Below, piece after piece: positions 37,879 through 46,179 of a stretch of DNA of 64,000 nucleotides. The translations under genes and the position numbers were made by a program. Position 1 is the stretch's first letter. Each line of letters begins with the position of its first letter. The stretch is taken from the NCBI GenBank assembly GCA_963795415.1, contig CAWCHQ010000001.1:2852001-2916000 (forward strand). Reading direction: 5' to 3'. This DNA is from CAVSUZ01 sp963795415 (GTDB lineage Bacteria; Pseudomonadota; Alphaproteobacteria; Acetobacterales; Acetobacteraceae). Under the pieces are notes generated by a model that made no database searches, was not told where the DNA came from, and worked only from the letters and a program-made list of their open reading frames with translations.

Positions 37879-37879
37879 C

Positions 37880-38201
37880 TAGCCGTCCTCAATCAGTATC
37901 CCGCAGGGCTTGCCGGATCATCTCGGGGTGACCTTCACCTCAGCCATAATCGCTGCCCGGTCGTCCCGTGCATCCCCAAGCGGCGGCTCACTCCGGCAGA
38001 TACCGCGCCGAGCTACCGTTCAACCCGCGCGTGCAGGTGAAGTGCGTTATCGCGGCGACAACAAGATGCGCCGAAGATTTTTGCCGGCTTAAGGCTTCGG
38101 GGTCGTTTTTCTTTACCAATTAGCGATTCAATAGGTTTTGTCATGTAGACCGTAGCGTGGCGTGCCGAACTGCTCCTGGCCATTTCGGACGAGCTTTTAC
38201 G
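37880..38201. other. Intergenic region between antitoxin remnant and LysR gene
   Basis: About 320 bp. The minus strand upstream of the antitoxin could hold a decayed toxin gene but has several stops. The LysR promoter must lie here; no convincing -35/-10 pair was identified. Confidence 0.35.
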
Positions 38202-39098
38202 ATGGACTCGCAGCGACTTCGATATTTTGTCGGCATGGCGCAGGATACGAGCCTACGCCGCGCGTCGACCCGGCTCGGAATTAGCGAGACTACGTTGTCG
38301 CGGCATATCACCGCGCTCGAGAGCGAGCTCGGCATCGACCTTTTCGTGCGAGAAAAGGGTCGCTACATCGGATTGTCGCCCGCCGGGCAAAGCTACCTGC
38401 GGGACGCTCGGCGCATCCTGGAGCAGCTCGATCGAGCGGCGGAGTTGGCTCATGCCGTCGCCGCCGGCCGGACGGGCCGATTGCGCGTTGGTCTCTGCGA
38501 AGATGCAGCTGCCGGCATGCTGTCCCGCATTCTGCTCGACTTTTCGCAAAAGCAGCCGACAATCGCAATCGAGCTCTTCGAGCTGCCGACTGCGGCCCAG
38601 GCTGACTCACTTCAGTCGGCGGAGATCGACCTAGGTCTTTTACTCCCGCCCATCTCGAAGCCAGGCATCACAGTGAAGCCGCTTTGGGACGAGGCCTGGC
38701 TGGTTGCACTTCCGGCAGGCCTTCCTCTGAGCAGTTCACCGCAGGTTACGCCGGAGCAGCTGTCCTGGATCGATCTCGTGCTCACGCATCCTGATCTTGG
38801 GCCGGGCTGCCATTTGCAGGCGCTCGATGCGCTTCGACATGCCAGCACGACACGACCGCCTCGTTATCAGGTGCTGTCGCGGGCAACGGCGATCACGTTC
38901 GTTCAATCCGGGATGGGTGCCGCGCTGCTGCCGGCCTCTCTGGCCGGCTATGTCATACCAGGCGTGACTTTGGTACCGCTCTTGGCGCAGCCAATGCACA
39001 TCGCGGGCGCTTATCGCGACGATGAACTTCCAACGAGCGACGTCACCACTTTCATCCAGATCGCGTCGGCGGCCGTTCGGCCCCGAGCGGATAACTGA
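38202..39098 (+). CDS. LysR-family transcriptional regulator
   Basis: A 298-residue intact regulator starting MDSQRLRYFVGMAQDTSLRR. The winged HTH occupies residues 1-60 (SLRRASTRLGISETTLSRHI), followed by the linker helix and a periplasmic-binding-like effector domain (RTGRLRVGLCEDAAAGMLSR onward). Such a LysR gene is commonly found next to the trbI/DUF2274 end of Tra/Trb elements, where it may control transfer genes; that role here is inferred from position. It is divergently placed relative to the trb operon. The ligand is unknown. Confidence 0.85.
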   Translation: MDSQRLRYFVGMAQDTSLRRASTRLGISETTLSRHITALESELGIDLFVREKGRYIGLSPAGQSYLRDARRILEQLDRAAELAHAVAAGRTGRLRVGLCEDAAAGMLSRILLDFSQKQPTIAIELFELPTAAQADSLQSAEIDLGLLLPPISKPGITVKPLWDEAWLVALPAGLPLSSSPQVTPEQLSWIDLVLTHPDLGPGCHLQALDALRHASTTRPPRYQVLSRATAITFVQSGMGAALLPASLAGYVIPGVTLVPLLAQPMHIAGAYRDDELPTSDVTTFIQIASAAVRPRADN

Positions 39099-39513
39099 GC
39101 CGGCCGGCGCTGGCTGCGTCCTGCAGATTATGCAGCAACCAGTTGGACGGGGCCTGTTCGTGATCTGATCGAGCGCGGAATAACCACGCATCGTCGTCTT
39201 GTCCGAGCTGTTGCCCGCAAGCACGTCATAGACGAGCGGCAGTCAGTCCGGGTTACCACCAAGCGATCACGATCTGAATAAAATCAGGGCGGCGATCACG
39301 GAATAGCCGTGGCGGCGCTTATCGCCTTCGCGGAACGGCGGCGCCATTCGAAATAGGTGCTGGTCAAATGCTAGCGGGCGCTTGGGCGCCCTGAAACGGC
39401 AGGTTGCCTGCAGAATCAGCCAGAAGACTTGCGGCACTTGATAGTAACCGACGCCAGCATAGCGCGATTTTTCCACATTCCTCGCTTACCATGGCGGGTG
39501 TTCGGAGGCCGCA
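39099..39513. other. Intergenic region
   Basis: About 415 bp between LysR and the DUF6499 gene. A 69-codon minus-strand frame (39267-39476) has no recognised features. No gene is called. Confidence 0.35.
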
Positions 39514-39732
39514 ATGTCTGAGCGGGATTGGCGTTCCTCGAATGCATACAAGGAATTGTTGCAGCTAAATGCGCCCGGCTTCGCTTGGCAGTTCCTGAGC
39601 CGCAACCCTGAGTTTCGCACCGAGCACCGTAAGCTTGCCTGCTATGCGGCGCTCGGATGGCTTTCGGAAGTCGACGCAGAGGATTTTGCACGTCGATGGG
39701 GGTTACGATTTCGATCCGGCGTTGATGATTGA
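39514..39732 (+). CDS. DUF6499 domain protein
   Basis: MSERDWRSSNAYKELLQLNA then PGFAWQFLSRNPEFRTEHRK and EDFARRWGLRF, 72 residues. It matches the N-terminal DUF6499 domain that in many relatives is fused to DUF2285. The stop overlaps the DUF2285 start by 8 bp (ATGATTGA), so the two are coupled. The copy at 59869-60180 has the same split. The role is unknown; these proteins are constant companions of Tra/Trb ICE regulators. Confidence 0.75.
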   Translation: MSERDWRSSNAYKELLQLNAPGFAWQFLSRNPEFRTEHRKLACYAALGWLSEVDAEDFARRWGLRFRSGVDD

Positions 39733-40294
39733 CGCTGAGCGCACCAAACCGCTCTGGACGCCAGCAGCTCTCCCCTCGGTGTTAACCCTAATCGACTTGC
39801 CCGACGAACTTGCCGCACGAGGTGGCGCCCTCGACTGGGCTGATCTTGGTCCGATTGCGGCCGAATCCGGCCCGGACCGGCTAGTCGAGGGCTCGAACCA
39901 CGTGTTCCGGGTCCATGACGTGGGAACCGAGCGTCCGCCGGCCGGGAAGGCCGTCACGATTCCACTCGATGTGGTCGTCGAGGTCCGCGTGGCCGCTTTG
40001 CTGCGGTTGTCGCGGGCGCTGACCAGGCGGGACCCGGGTCCTGACCCTGCTGCGTTTACCGCTTCCCGACGCGCCCGGCTTGCGCTGGCACTCCGAGTTC
40101 TGGATGGACGACTCCAAAACGCGAGCTATCGCGATATTGCTGAGGCGGTGTTCGGTGCGGACCGAATGGCTCGGCAGGCTTGGAAGACCCACGATCTGCG
40201 CGACCGCACGATCCGGCTCGCACGCTACGGCACTGACATGATGCACGGCGGCTATCGGCATCTGCTGCTGTACCCGTTCCGCCGCAGACTGTAG
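39725..40294 (+). CDS. DUF2285 domain protein
   Basis: From the ATG at 39725 (MIDAERTKPLWTPAALPSVL) the protein runs 189 residues. The C-terminal DUF2285 domain is well preserved: ALALRVLDGRLQNASYRDIA, EAVFGADRMARQAWKTHDLR, then RTIRLARYGTDMMHGGYRHL. The domain looks DNA-binding (helical, basic), but its function is not established. The frame is open upstream without a start, as expected if translation comes from reinitiation or from frameshifting out of DUF6499. Confidence 0.8.
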   Translation: MIDAERTKPLWTPAALPSVLTLIDLPDELAARGGALDWADLGPIAAESGPDRLVEGSNHVFRVHDVGTERPPAGKAVTIPLDVVVEVRVAALLRLSRALTRRDPGPDPAAFTASRRARLALALRVLDGRLQNASYRDIAEAVFGADRMARQAWKTHDLRDRTIRLARYGTDMMHGGYRHLLLYPFRRRL

Positions 40295-40724
40295 TTGAGC
40301 CTACTTTCCATTATGTTGCGGCCCCCCCTTGGGTCGATCGGTCATGGGCGGCCGATCACAATGTGCCCCACTAACGAGGGGGGGCATCTCGTGTCGGTTG
40401 TACGTCCTCAAGCCTGGGTTGGCAAACGTAGCTCGTCTCGAATCGGGATCACAGGTTTTCGGCGCGAATATAATCTTTGGTAAATGAGATTTGGAGGCCA
40501 TCTTCATACTGGGCCGGAAGCATACAACGCGTGTTCGCGCGGGTCGCAGCCGGTTCTTGGATCACGCTCGCCATTCCAAGCAAAGCCAGATGGTGTCCCT
40601 GCGTGTAGTCTACCGACTGATCCGCGGGAAGAATGCTTGGGTGGGGTGCAAGCTGGTTTGGTGCTTCGAGATAGAAAATGCGGCCCCTGGTAGGTTCGTC
40701 GTCTTTATGCGCAATGAAGCACTC
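40295..40724. other. Intergenic region
   Basis: About 430 bp between the DUF2285 gene and the convergent DUF2274 gene. Short frames on both strands have no motifs. A terminator for the trb operon is expected here but none is obvious. Confidence 0.35.
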
Positions 40725-41000
40725 TCACGTCGGCTTTTCTGAGCTGGATTTTTCGGGGAGAGCGCGGTGTGGCATGGCGTCGGCGCGCCGCAATTTCGCA
40801 AAGACGCGATCCGTCGTCATGAAACGCGCCAGCATGGGACCGATCAGCTTCGCGGGCTCGACGGCGCCCTGGCCAGTTTCGCGGCCAAGCGCATTTCCGT
40901 AAGCGACCAGATCACGGTGAATGGCCGCCGGAAGTTCGACGGTCAGCTTGACAGGCTTGTCGTCCGGGATCGTGCCGAGCTTCAGCTTTGCCATGATCAT
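40725..41000 (-). CDS. DUF2274 domain protein
   Basis: A 91-residue protein: MAKLKLGTIPDDKPVKLTVE then LPAAIHRDLVAYGNALGRET and PAKLIGPMLARFMTTDRVFA. DUF2274 proteins are short, probably ribbon-helix-helix-like, and always follow trbI in Tra/Trb elements. It starts 4 bp after the trbI stop, at the end of the trb operon. ATG at 41000 or 40994 are both possible starts. Confidence 0.85.
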   Translation of the reverse strand: MIMAKLKLGTIPDDKPVKLTVELPAAIHRDLVAYGNALGRETGQGAVEPAKLIGPMLARFMTTDRVFAKLRRADAMPHRALPEKSSSEKPT

Positions 41001-41004
41001 TGCC

Positions 41005-42180
41005 TCATGCGCGGTAGGGTTCGAAAACGAGGTCGTGCGTGACTATCACGCGCACCGGAAAACCTGGCCGGATGGTGATGGTCGGCTGGATGTTGAGCGA
41101 TCGGCTGACCACCTGCTGGCCGGTCTGGTTGGCGCTTTGCGACATGCCTTGCTGAATAGCCTCGGCGAGCGAGCCATTGTTGTTGCCACTCATGCCGGCC
41201 TCCGATCCGACACTGAGCAGCGTGGAGAGGATTGCCGCCTTGAACAGCGCGCCCCAATGGTTGTCGACCTCGTCCTCGAGGCCTGCATAGCCTTCGGGGT
41301 CGGCGCCGGGCTGGCGCTCCAGAACGATCGAGCGGCCGTTCGGCATGATCAGGCAATTCCACACGAGGAGCGCACGTGTCTGCCCAAAGGCGATCTGCGC
41401 ATCGTATTGGCCGACTAGGCGCGCGCCCTGGGGGATCAGCAGGATCTTTCCCGTTGGGCTGTCGTAGACGTCTTCCGTCACTTGCGCCGTGACCTGGCCG
41501 GGCAAGTCGGAGCGCAAGCCGGTGATCAATGTGGCAGGGATCACCGCACCCGCCTGCAGAATGTATTTGCTCGCCGCGGGCTGGACGCGGTCCGGACTTG
41601 TGGTGCGGCGGTCGATGGCTCCGTTGGGAAATGCGAGCTTGTGATCCTGGGAGGTCAGGTCGCTTGCAACCCCCGTCGCGACGGCGGGCGTCGCGCCAGC
41701 TTGGTTTGGTGCCGGCGCTGTTTCCGCCGTTTGGCGGACGTTTGTTGTCGTGAAGAGACGACTGGTACGCGCCGCCTCTTGTTCTTGCGCGATCCGCTGC
41801 TGTTCCGGTTCGGTGCCGGTCGGCATACCGGGGGCTGGGGTTCCGCTATTGAGGATCGGCTTGCCGAGATCACCGGGAAGGGGCGGTCCCAGCTGGGGCA
41901 CCGGCTTGGGGAGCCCGGTGTAATCTCGCGGGAGATTCGCGAGGCCATCGGGCGTGTTGCGATTGTTGGTGTTGTAGAGTTCGGAGCCCGTGGTCTGATG
42001 CTGCGGCTTTAGGGCGAAAAACAGCGCGCCGCCAATGCCGATCGCCGCCGCCGTGCCCAAGCCGAGTAGCACTCGGCGGGATAGACGGGTGACCGGTGGA
42101 CGGCTCGATCGCAGCCGCATCTCCTCGGGCGGCCGACTGCTTTCATTCGATCCGCCTTCTTCGCGGAGAGCATCCGTCAC
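41005..42180 (-). CDS. trbI: TrbI, mating-pair formation outer complex protein (VirB10-like)
   Basis: A 391-residue intact gene. Cytoplasmic N-terminus, one membrane helix (RRVLLGLGTAAAIGIGGALF), a proline/glutamine-rich periplasmic linker, then the TrbI/VirB10 domain (YILQAGAVIPATLITGLRSD, GQVTAQVTEDVYDSPTGKIL, LLIPQGARLVGQYDAQIAFG). It spans the envelope and connects the inner-membrane ATPase machinery to the TrbG ring. It overlaps trbG by 4 bp. Confidence 0.95.
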   Translation of the reverse strand: MTDALREEGGSNESSRPPEEMRLRSSRPPVTRLSRRVLLGLGTAAAIGIGGALFFALKPQHQTTGSELYNTNNRNTPDGLANLPRDYTGLPKPVPQLGPPLPGDLGKPILNSGTPAPGMPTGTEPEQQRIAQEQEAARTSRLFTTTNVRQTAETAPAPNQAGATPAVATGVASDLTSQDHKLAFPNGAIDRRTTSPDRVQPAASKYILQAGAVIPATLITGLRSDLPGQVTAQVTEDVYDSPTGKILLIPQGARLVGQYDAQIAFGQTRALLVWNCLIMPNGRSIVLERQPGADPEGYAGLEDEVDNHWGALFKAAILSTLLSVGSEAGMSGNNNGSLAEAIQQGMSQSANQTGQQVVSRSLNIQPTITIRPGFPVRVIVTHDLVFEPYRA

Positions 42181-43163
42181 CGCGGCCTCCCGTCGGTGCG
42201 GACGATGCGCACGACCTGCTGGTGCTCGCCGCCGAGCTTGAGTTCGGCCGCGGCGAACAGCCGATCGACGATCATGTGGTTACCCTTGACGCGGTAATTG
42301 ACGAGCTGGCCGTCGCCTTCGGCGCCAATGATCCAAAGCGGCGGCAACTCGCCCTGGCTGATGCCGCTCGGGAATTCGATGAACACCTGCCGGCCATCGT
42401 CGAAGGCGCGCAGGGGCTGCCAAGCTGGGTTGTCGCCCTCGATGCGATAGCGGAAGTTTAGTGCGTTGATGTCGACGCCAGTGGCGATCGCCGTTGCGGC
42501 GTCGGCCGCGGCATTCTGCTGGCGCAGCGCGATGAGCTGGTCCTGTGCGTAGGCCCAGGAGACCGACGCCATGTAGGTCTTCGCGTCGGAGTGCAGCTCG
42601 AGGTGATAGGTGCGCCGATCTGTGTTGATGACGAGATTGGTGACGAGGTCAGGACGCGTGGGCTTCACCAGAATGTGGATGCGTTTCGCCGGCCCGGCGC
42701 CGCTCTCGGTGTCGCCGATGATCCACCGCACGGTATCGCCCGCCGCGACCGGGCCGGAGCCGACGAGCTGCTCGCCCGCCTCGAGCGCGATGTCCGTGAT
42801 TTCGCCAGGCGCGGCATAGACCTGATAAAGCGCCCCGTCCGAAAAGGGATAGACCTGGATGGCGTTGAGATAGCCGGCTCGCGTCGGCTGAACGCGCGCG
42901 GCGCCATTCGCGCGGTCGACGCGCACGTGCGGATCGGCGGCTTCCGGCGGCGCCGACCGCCCTGACGGAAGCGGCTTGAGCTGTCCCGGCAGGGGAAGCG
43001 GCTTCGGCAGCTCTACGATCTGCACGGGCCTTGGCGGGTCAGACTGAAGCACCGCCGGCTTCGGCGTGTCGTCGTAGCTGATCTCGGGCGGTTTATAGGC
43101 GGTAGCGCAGGCGCCGAGCGAAACAGAGGCGAGCAACAAGGTTGCAAGCGAGGCAATGCGCAT
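42177..43163 (-). CDS. trbG: TrbG, VirB9-like core-complex lipoprotein
   Basis: A 328-residue gene starting MRIASLATLLLASVSLGACA; the lipobox LGAC predicts lipidation. The CagX/VirB9 domain follows (YPFSDGALYQVYAAPGEITD, GDTVRWIIGDTESGAGPAKR, IHILVKPTRPDLVTNLVINT, NTDRRTYHLELHS). Ends with a domain that binds TrbI in the outer-membrane ring. It overlaps trbF and trbI by a few bases. Confidence 0.95.
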   Translation of the reverse strand: MRIASLATLLLASVSLGACATAYKPPEISYDDTPKPAVLQSDPPRPVQIVELPKPLPLPGQLKPLPSGRSAPPEAADPHVRVDRANGAARVQPTRAGYLNAIQVYPFSDGALYQVYAAPGEITDIALEAGEQLVGSGPVAAGDTVRWIIGDTESGAGPAKRIHILVKPTRPDLVTNLVINTDRRTYHLELHSDAKTYMASVSWAYAQDQLIALRQQNAAADAATAIATGVDINALNFRYRIEGDNPAWQPLRAFDDGRQVFIEFPSGISQGELPPLWIIGAEGDGQLVNYRVKGNHMIVDRLFAAAELKLGGEHQQVVRIVRTDGRPR

Positions 43164-43843
43164 CAGCCGAGCTCCTTTGACCAGTTGAGGGCATGGACGT
43201 AGACGCCGAGCGGGTTCTTCTTCAGCCGATCGGCGTCGGTCGGCGTCTGCACCACGATGGTGAGGATGGCACTCCACCGTTCGGTGGCGGCGAGCGCGTC
43301 GTCGACATAGCGGCGCTCCACCCACTCGACGCGGAAGCTGTTGTCGGAGGCGCGGATCACGCTCGCCACCTCGACCGACACTTGCATCTTCCCGATCTTC
43401 GAGAAGGGATCGTTGGTCCGCGCGTAATCGTTCAGCGCGAGCGCGCCTTTGTCGGTGACGTAGTTGTACGCATCGAGCCAGTTTTGCCGGAGGACCACAG
43501 GGTCGGCTGGAATGCTGCGCACCTCTTCGATGAAGCGGGCGAGATGCCAGGCGATCTGCGGGTCGGTCGGCTGATAGTCGGCAACCGCCGGCGCGACCGC
43601 TTGCGCCTGGCCGAGCTTGTCGACCTGCACCACCCACGGCGTGATCGTCCCGCGTGCGGACTGCCAGACGAGACCGCCCGCCAGGCAGCCGCTCAACATC
43701 AGCGCGCCGAAGAATGCCAGACGCCAGTTCTTCGCCTGAACGCGCGCGGACCCGATGCGCTCATCCCAGAGTTGGCCGGCTCTTTGGTACGGTGTTTCCG
43801 GCTCAGGCGTCTTCCCATAACGGACGGTCGATCGTCGGAACAT
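43163..43843 (-). CDS. trbF: TrbF, VirB8-like inner-membrane protein
   Basis: A 226-residue protein with one N-terminal membrane helix (AFFGALMLSGCLAGGLVWQS) and a VirB8-type NTF2-like periplasmic domain (TITPWVVQVDKLGQAQAVAP, DAYNYVTDKGALALNDYART, FRVEWVERRYVDDALAATER). It nucleates assembly of the transfer channel. The start is 3 bp after the trbL stop. Confidence 0.95.
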   Translation of the reverse strand: MFRRSTVRYGKTPEPETPYQRAGQLWDERIGSARVQAKNWRLAFFGALMLSGCLAGGLVWQSARGTITPWVVQVDKLGQAQAVAPAVADYQPTDPQIAWHLARFIEEVRSIPADPVVLRQNWLDAYNYVTDKGALALNDYARTNDPFSKIGKMQVSVEVASVIRASDNSFRVEWVERRYVDDALAATERWSAILTIVVQTPTDADRLKKNPLGVYVHALNWSKELG

Positions 43844-43846
43844 GGA

Positions 43847-45113
43847 TCACTCCCCCTCGGAAAGATCGACCTGGCTGCCGCCGCTCGGCCGGTCGCCGGC
43901 GCGGATGGCGTGGTCGGCGGCCGTCACGCCGCGGTTGATGGTCTGGCTGCGCTTCATGCGCTGGGCCCAAGCCGGTGGGCTGTCCGAAACCGCGGGCGAT
44001 CCCGCGCCACCTCCGCCGGCCGACCCGCTCGCGCGCATCACAGCGCGTTCGCCGGCTGCGAAGCTCCCTTTCAGGCTGGTTGCCACGCGGCGGAGCGGGC
44101 TGATTGCCGCAGATCCTGCTGCCTGCGCGACGCCGGCGGCACCACCCGTACCGATAGGCGGCCGTCGCGCCGCCCGCGACGGACGCGCCCGCACGCGCCG
44201 TGCTTGCAATTGCGCCGCCTGCGGCGCCAAGGCTACCGGCGGTGGCCGCAATGCCGGCCGCGCCGATCCCCGCGACCGCGAGGCCCGTTCCGACCGCGGC
44301 ACCGGCGCCGAGCTGCGGCCCACCGGCGATCAGACCGTTGGCGATGGCAGGACCGAAGATCGTGAGGCCGAGCAGCGAGAGCGCCGCCAGGATGAGCGTC
44401 AGCGCGTCGGAGATCGTCGGCGGATTGTTGAAGCCGCTGGTGAACTGATTGAAGATCGTCGAGCCGATGCCGATGATGACGGCGAGCACCAGGATCTTGA
44501 TGCCGGACGAGACCACGTTGCCGAGCACGCGCTCGGCCAGAAACGCGGTGCGGCCGAAGAGGCCGAAGGGGACGAGAACGAAGCCCGCGAGCGTCGTCAG
44601 CTTGAACTCGATCAGGCTGACGAAGAGTTGGATTGCCATGACGAAGAAGCTGATGACGACGATCATCCAGGCGGCGAGCAGGATGATGATCTGCACGAGG
44701 TTCGCGAAGACGCTCACGAAGCCCATCATCCCGGAGATGGCGGTGAGGATCGGCTTGCCGGCGTCGATGCCGACCTCCGCAATCTTCCCCGGCTGAAGAA
44801 GCTGCGCGACGCTCAGCGTGCCGCCGCCGGCCTCAATGCCGAGTCCGGCGAAGCTGTTGTAGATGATCTGCGCGAGGTTGTTGTAGTTGCCGATGATGAA
44901 GGCGAAGACGCCGATATAGAGCGTCTTGCGGACCAGGCGGGCGAGCACGTCCTCGTCGGGCGCCATCGCCCAGAACAGACCAGCGAGCGTGATGTCGACG
45001 GCGGTGAGCACGCCGGCGAGCCAGCGCACATCGCCTCGCACCAGGCCGAAGCCGGAATCGATGTATTGGGTGAACGTCCCCAGGAAATTGTCGATGACGC
45101 CCGTGCCGCCCAT
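43847..45113 (-). pseudogene. trbL: TrbL, VirB6-like channel protein, one frameshift
   Basis: From MGGTGVIDNFLGTFTQYIDS the gene encodes several membrane helices (VLTAVDITLAGLFWAMA, IGVFAFIIGNYNNLAQII, ILLAAWMIVVISFFVMAIQL, ILVLAVIIGIGSTIF). After GGATAAYR near 44149 one base is extra. The continuation (GGAAGVAQAAGSAAISPLRR to SGGSQVDLSEGE) lies in another frame and ends at 43847, 3 bp before trbF. Removal of one base gives the usual ~421-residue TrbL. Either a pseudogene or a sequencing error. Confidence 0.9.
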
Positions 45114-45118
45114 GACGC

Positions 45119-45436
45119 CTACCTGTCGGGAGATTTCGTTGGCGCTACAGACGGGGTCGTCGCGTTCGACGGCGGCTGATAGGTGAAGAAGCGGCGGCGG
45201 CTTTCGGCCCAGGCAGCTTCGCAAGCCGCATCATCCTTCGCCTGCGCGGCAAACACCTGGCATCGCTTCAGTTCGTCAGAAAGTGGATCGATTGTTGCCG
45301 CAGGACTTGGAGTGTGGACAGGCAGGCGGGATGGAGCTTCGCGGAAGTGCAGCGTGGCGGCGACGATGGCGACCGCGACAAGGGTGAAGCCGATGGCGCG
45401 CGCAATGGCGGGAAAATTGAGGGGACGGCCGCGCAT
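45119..45436 (-). CDS. TrbK-alt, putative entry-exclusion protein
   Basis: A 105-residue protein with an N-terminal membrane helix (ARAIGFTLVAVAIVAATLHF) and a short periplasmic domain with CQVFAAQAKDDAACEAAWAE, the two-cysteine motif of TrbK-alt proteins found between trbJ and trbL. Entry exclusion would block redundant transfer into cells that already hold the element. Overlaps trbJ by 1 bp. Confidence 0.85.
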   Translation of the reverse strand: MRGRPLNFPAIARAIGFTLVAVAIVAATLHFREAPSRLPVHTPSPAATIDPLSDELKRCQVFAAQAKDDAACEAAWAESRRRFFTYQPPSNATTPSVAPTKSPDR

Positions 45437-46179
45437 CAGTGGAACATCTGTGCGTTGCCGGATTGATAGCCCGCGCCGTAGTTGAGGAAGTTCTGCATCT
45501 GCGCTTGCGCCTGAGCCTGGGTTTCGAGCGTTCGAGCAGCGTCGAGGCTTTGGGCGCGCGCGATCGAGGCCATGACGGCGGTCAGGTCCGCGAGCTGCTT
45601 GGTCTGGATGGCGACGAGCTGGTTGCCGGATTGCGCGGCTTGGAGCGCGCCGGTGGCGCCTTGGCTGGCCGTTACCAGTGCGTCGATCTGGGTGCGCGTC
45701 GAATTGAGGTTCTGCACGACGCCGGCCTGCACACGCATCGTGTCTTGGAATCCGGCGCGGGCGTTCTCCCATCGCGATTGCGCGTCGGCGAGAAGTTGCT
45801 GCGAGGATGTTCCGTTCGAATAGGCCAGCGGATATTGCTGCGTGAACGCCTGGTCGATCGTGCCGACGCTGTAGGCGATGCGCTGTGCCTGCGCCAGAAG
45901 CTGCTGAGTTTGGGTAATTGACTGCTCGAGCTGCGCCAGAGAGGAGTACGGCAGGCTTGCCAAGTTGCGCGCCTGGTTGATCAGCGATGTCGCCTGGTTC
46001 TCCAGCATCTGGATTTCATTGTTGACCTGCTGGAGCTCACGCGCGGCGGTCAGCACGTTTTGCCCGAAGTTGGTCGGATCGAACACGATCCATTGCGCCT
46101 GTGCAGGGACAGTCGCGCTGTCGATGCAGAGAGCTGCGGCGCCTGCCAGAAGCAGGGCTCGCAGGCCGTCGAAAATCAT
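45436..46179 (-). CDS. trbJ: TrbJ, VirB5-like pilus-associated protein
   Basis: A 247-residue secreted protein. A signal peptide (LRALLLAGAAALCIDSATVP, then AQAQW) precedes WIVFDPTNFGQNVLTAAREL and a long helical bundle rich in Gln/Ala (EIQMLENQATSLINQARNLA, LAQLEQSITQTQQLLAQAQR). VirB5-type proteins sit at the pilus tip. The start ATG overlaps the trbE stop (ATGA). Confidence 0.95.
   Translation of the reverse strand: MIFDGLRALLLAGAAALCIDSATVPAQAQWIVFDPTNFGQNVLTAARELQQVNNEIQMLENQATSLINQARNLASLPYSSLAQLEQSITQTQQLLAQAQRIAYSVGTIDQAFTQQYPLAYSNGTSSQQLLADAQSRWENARAGFQDTMRVQAGVVQNLNSTRTQIDALVTASQGATGALQAAQSGNQLVAIQTKQLADLTAVMASIARAQSLDAARTLETQAQAQAQMQNFLNYGAGYQSGNAQMFH

Noticed and set aside
43842..45179. 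445-codon plus-strand open frame
   Set aside because: It is antisense to trbL, is extremely Arg/Asp/Glu-rich and has no motifs: a high-GC shadow.
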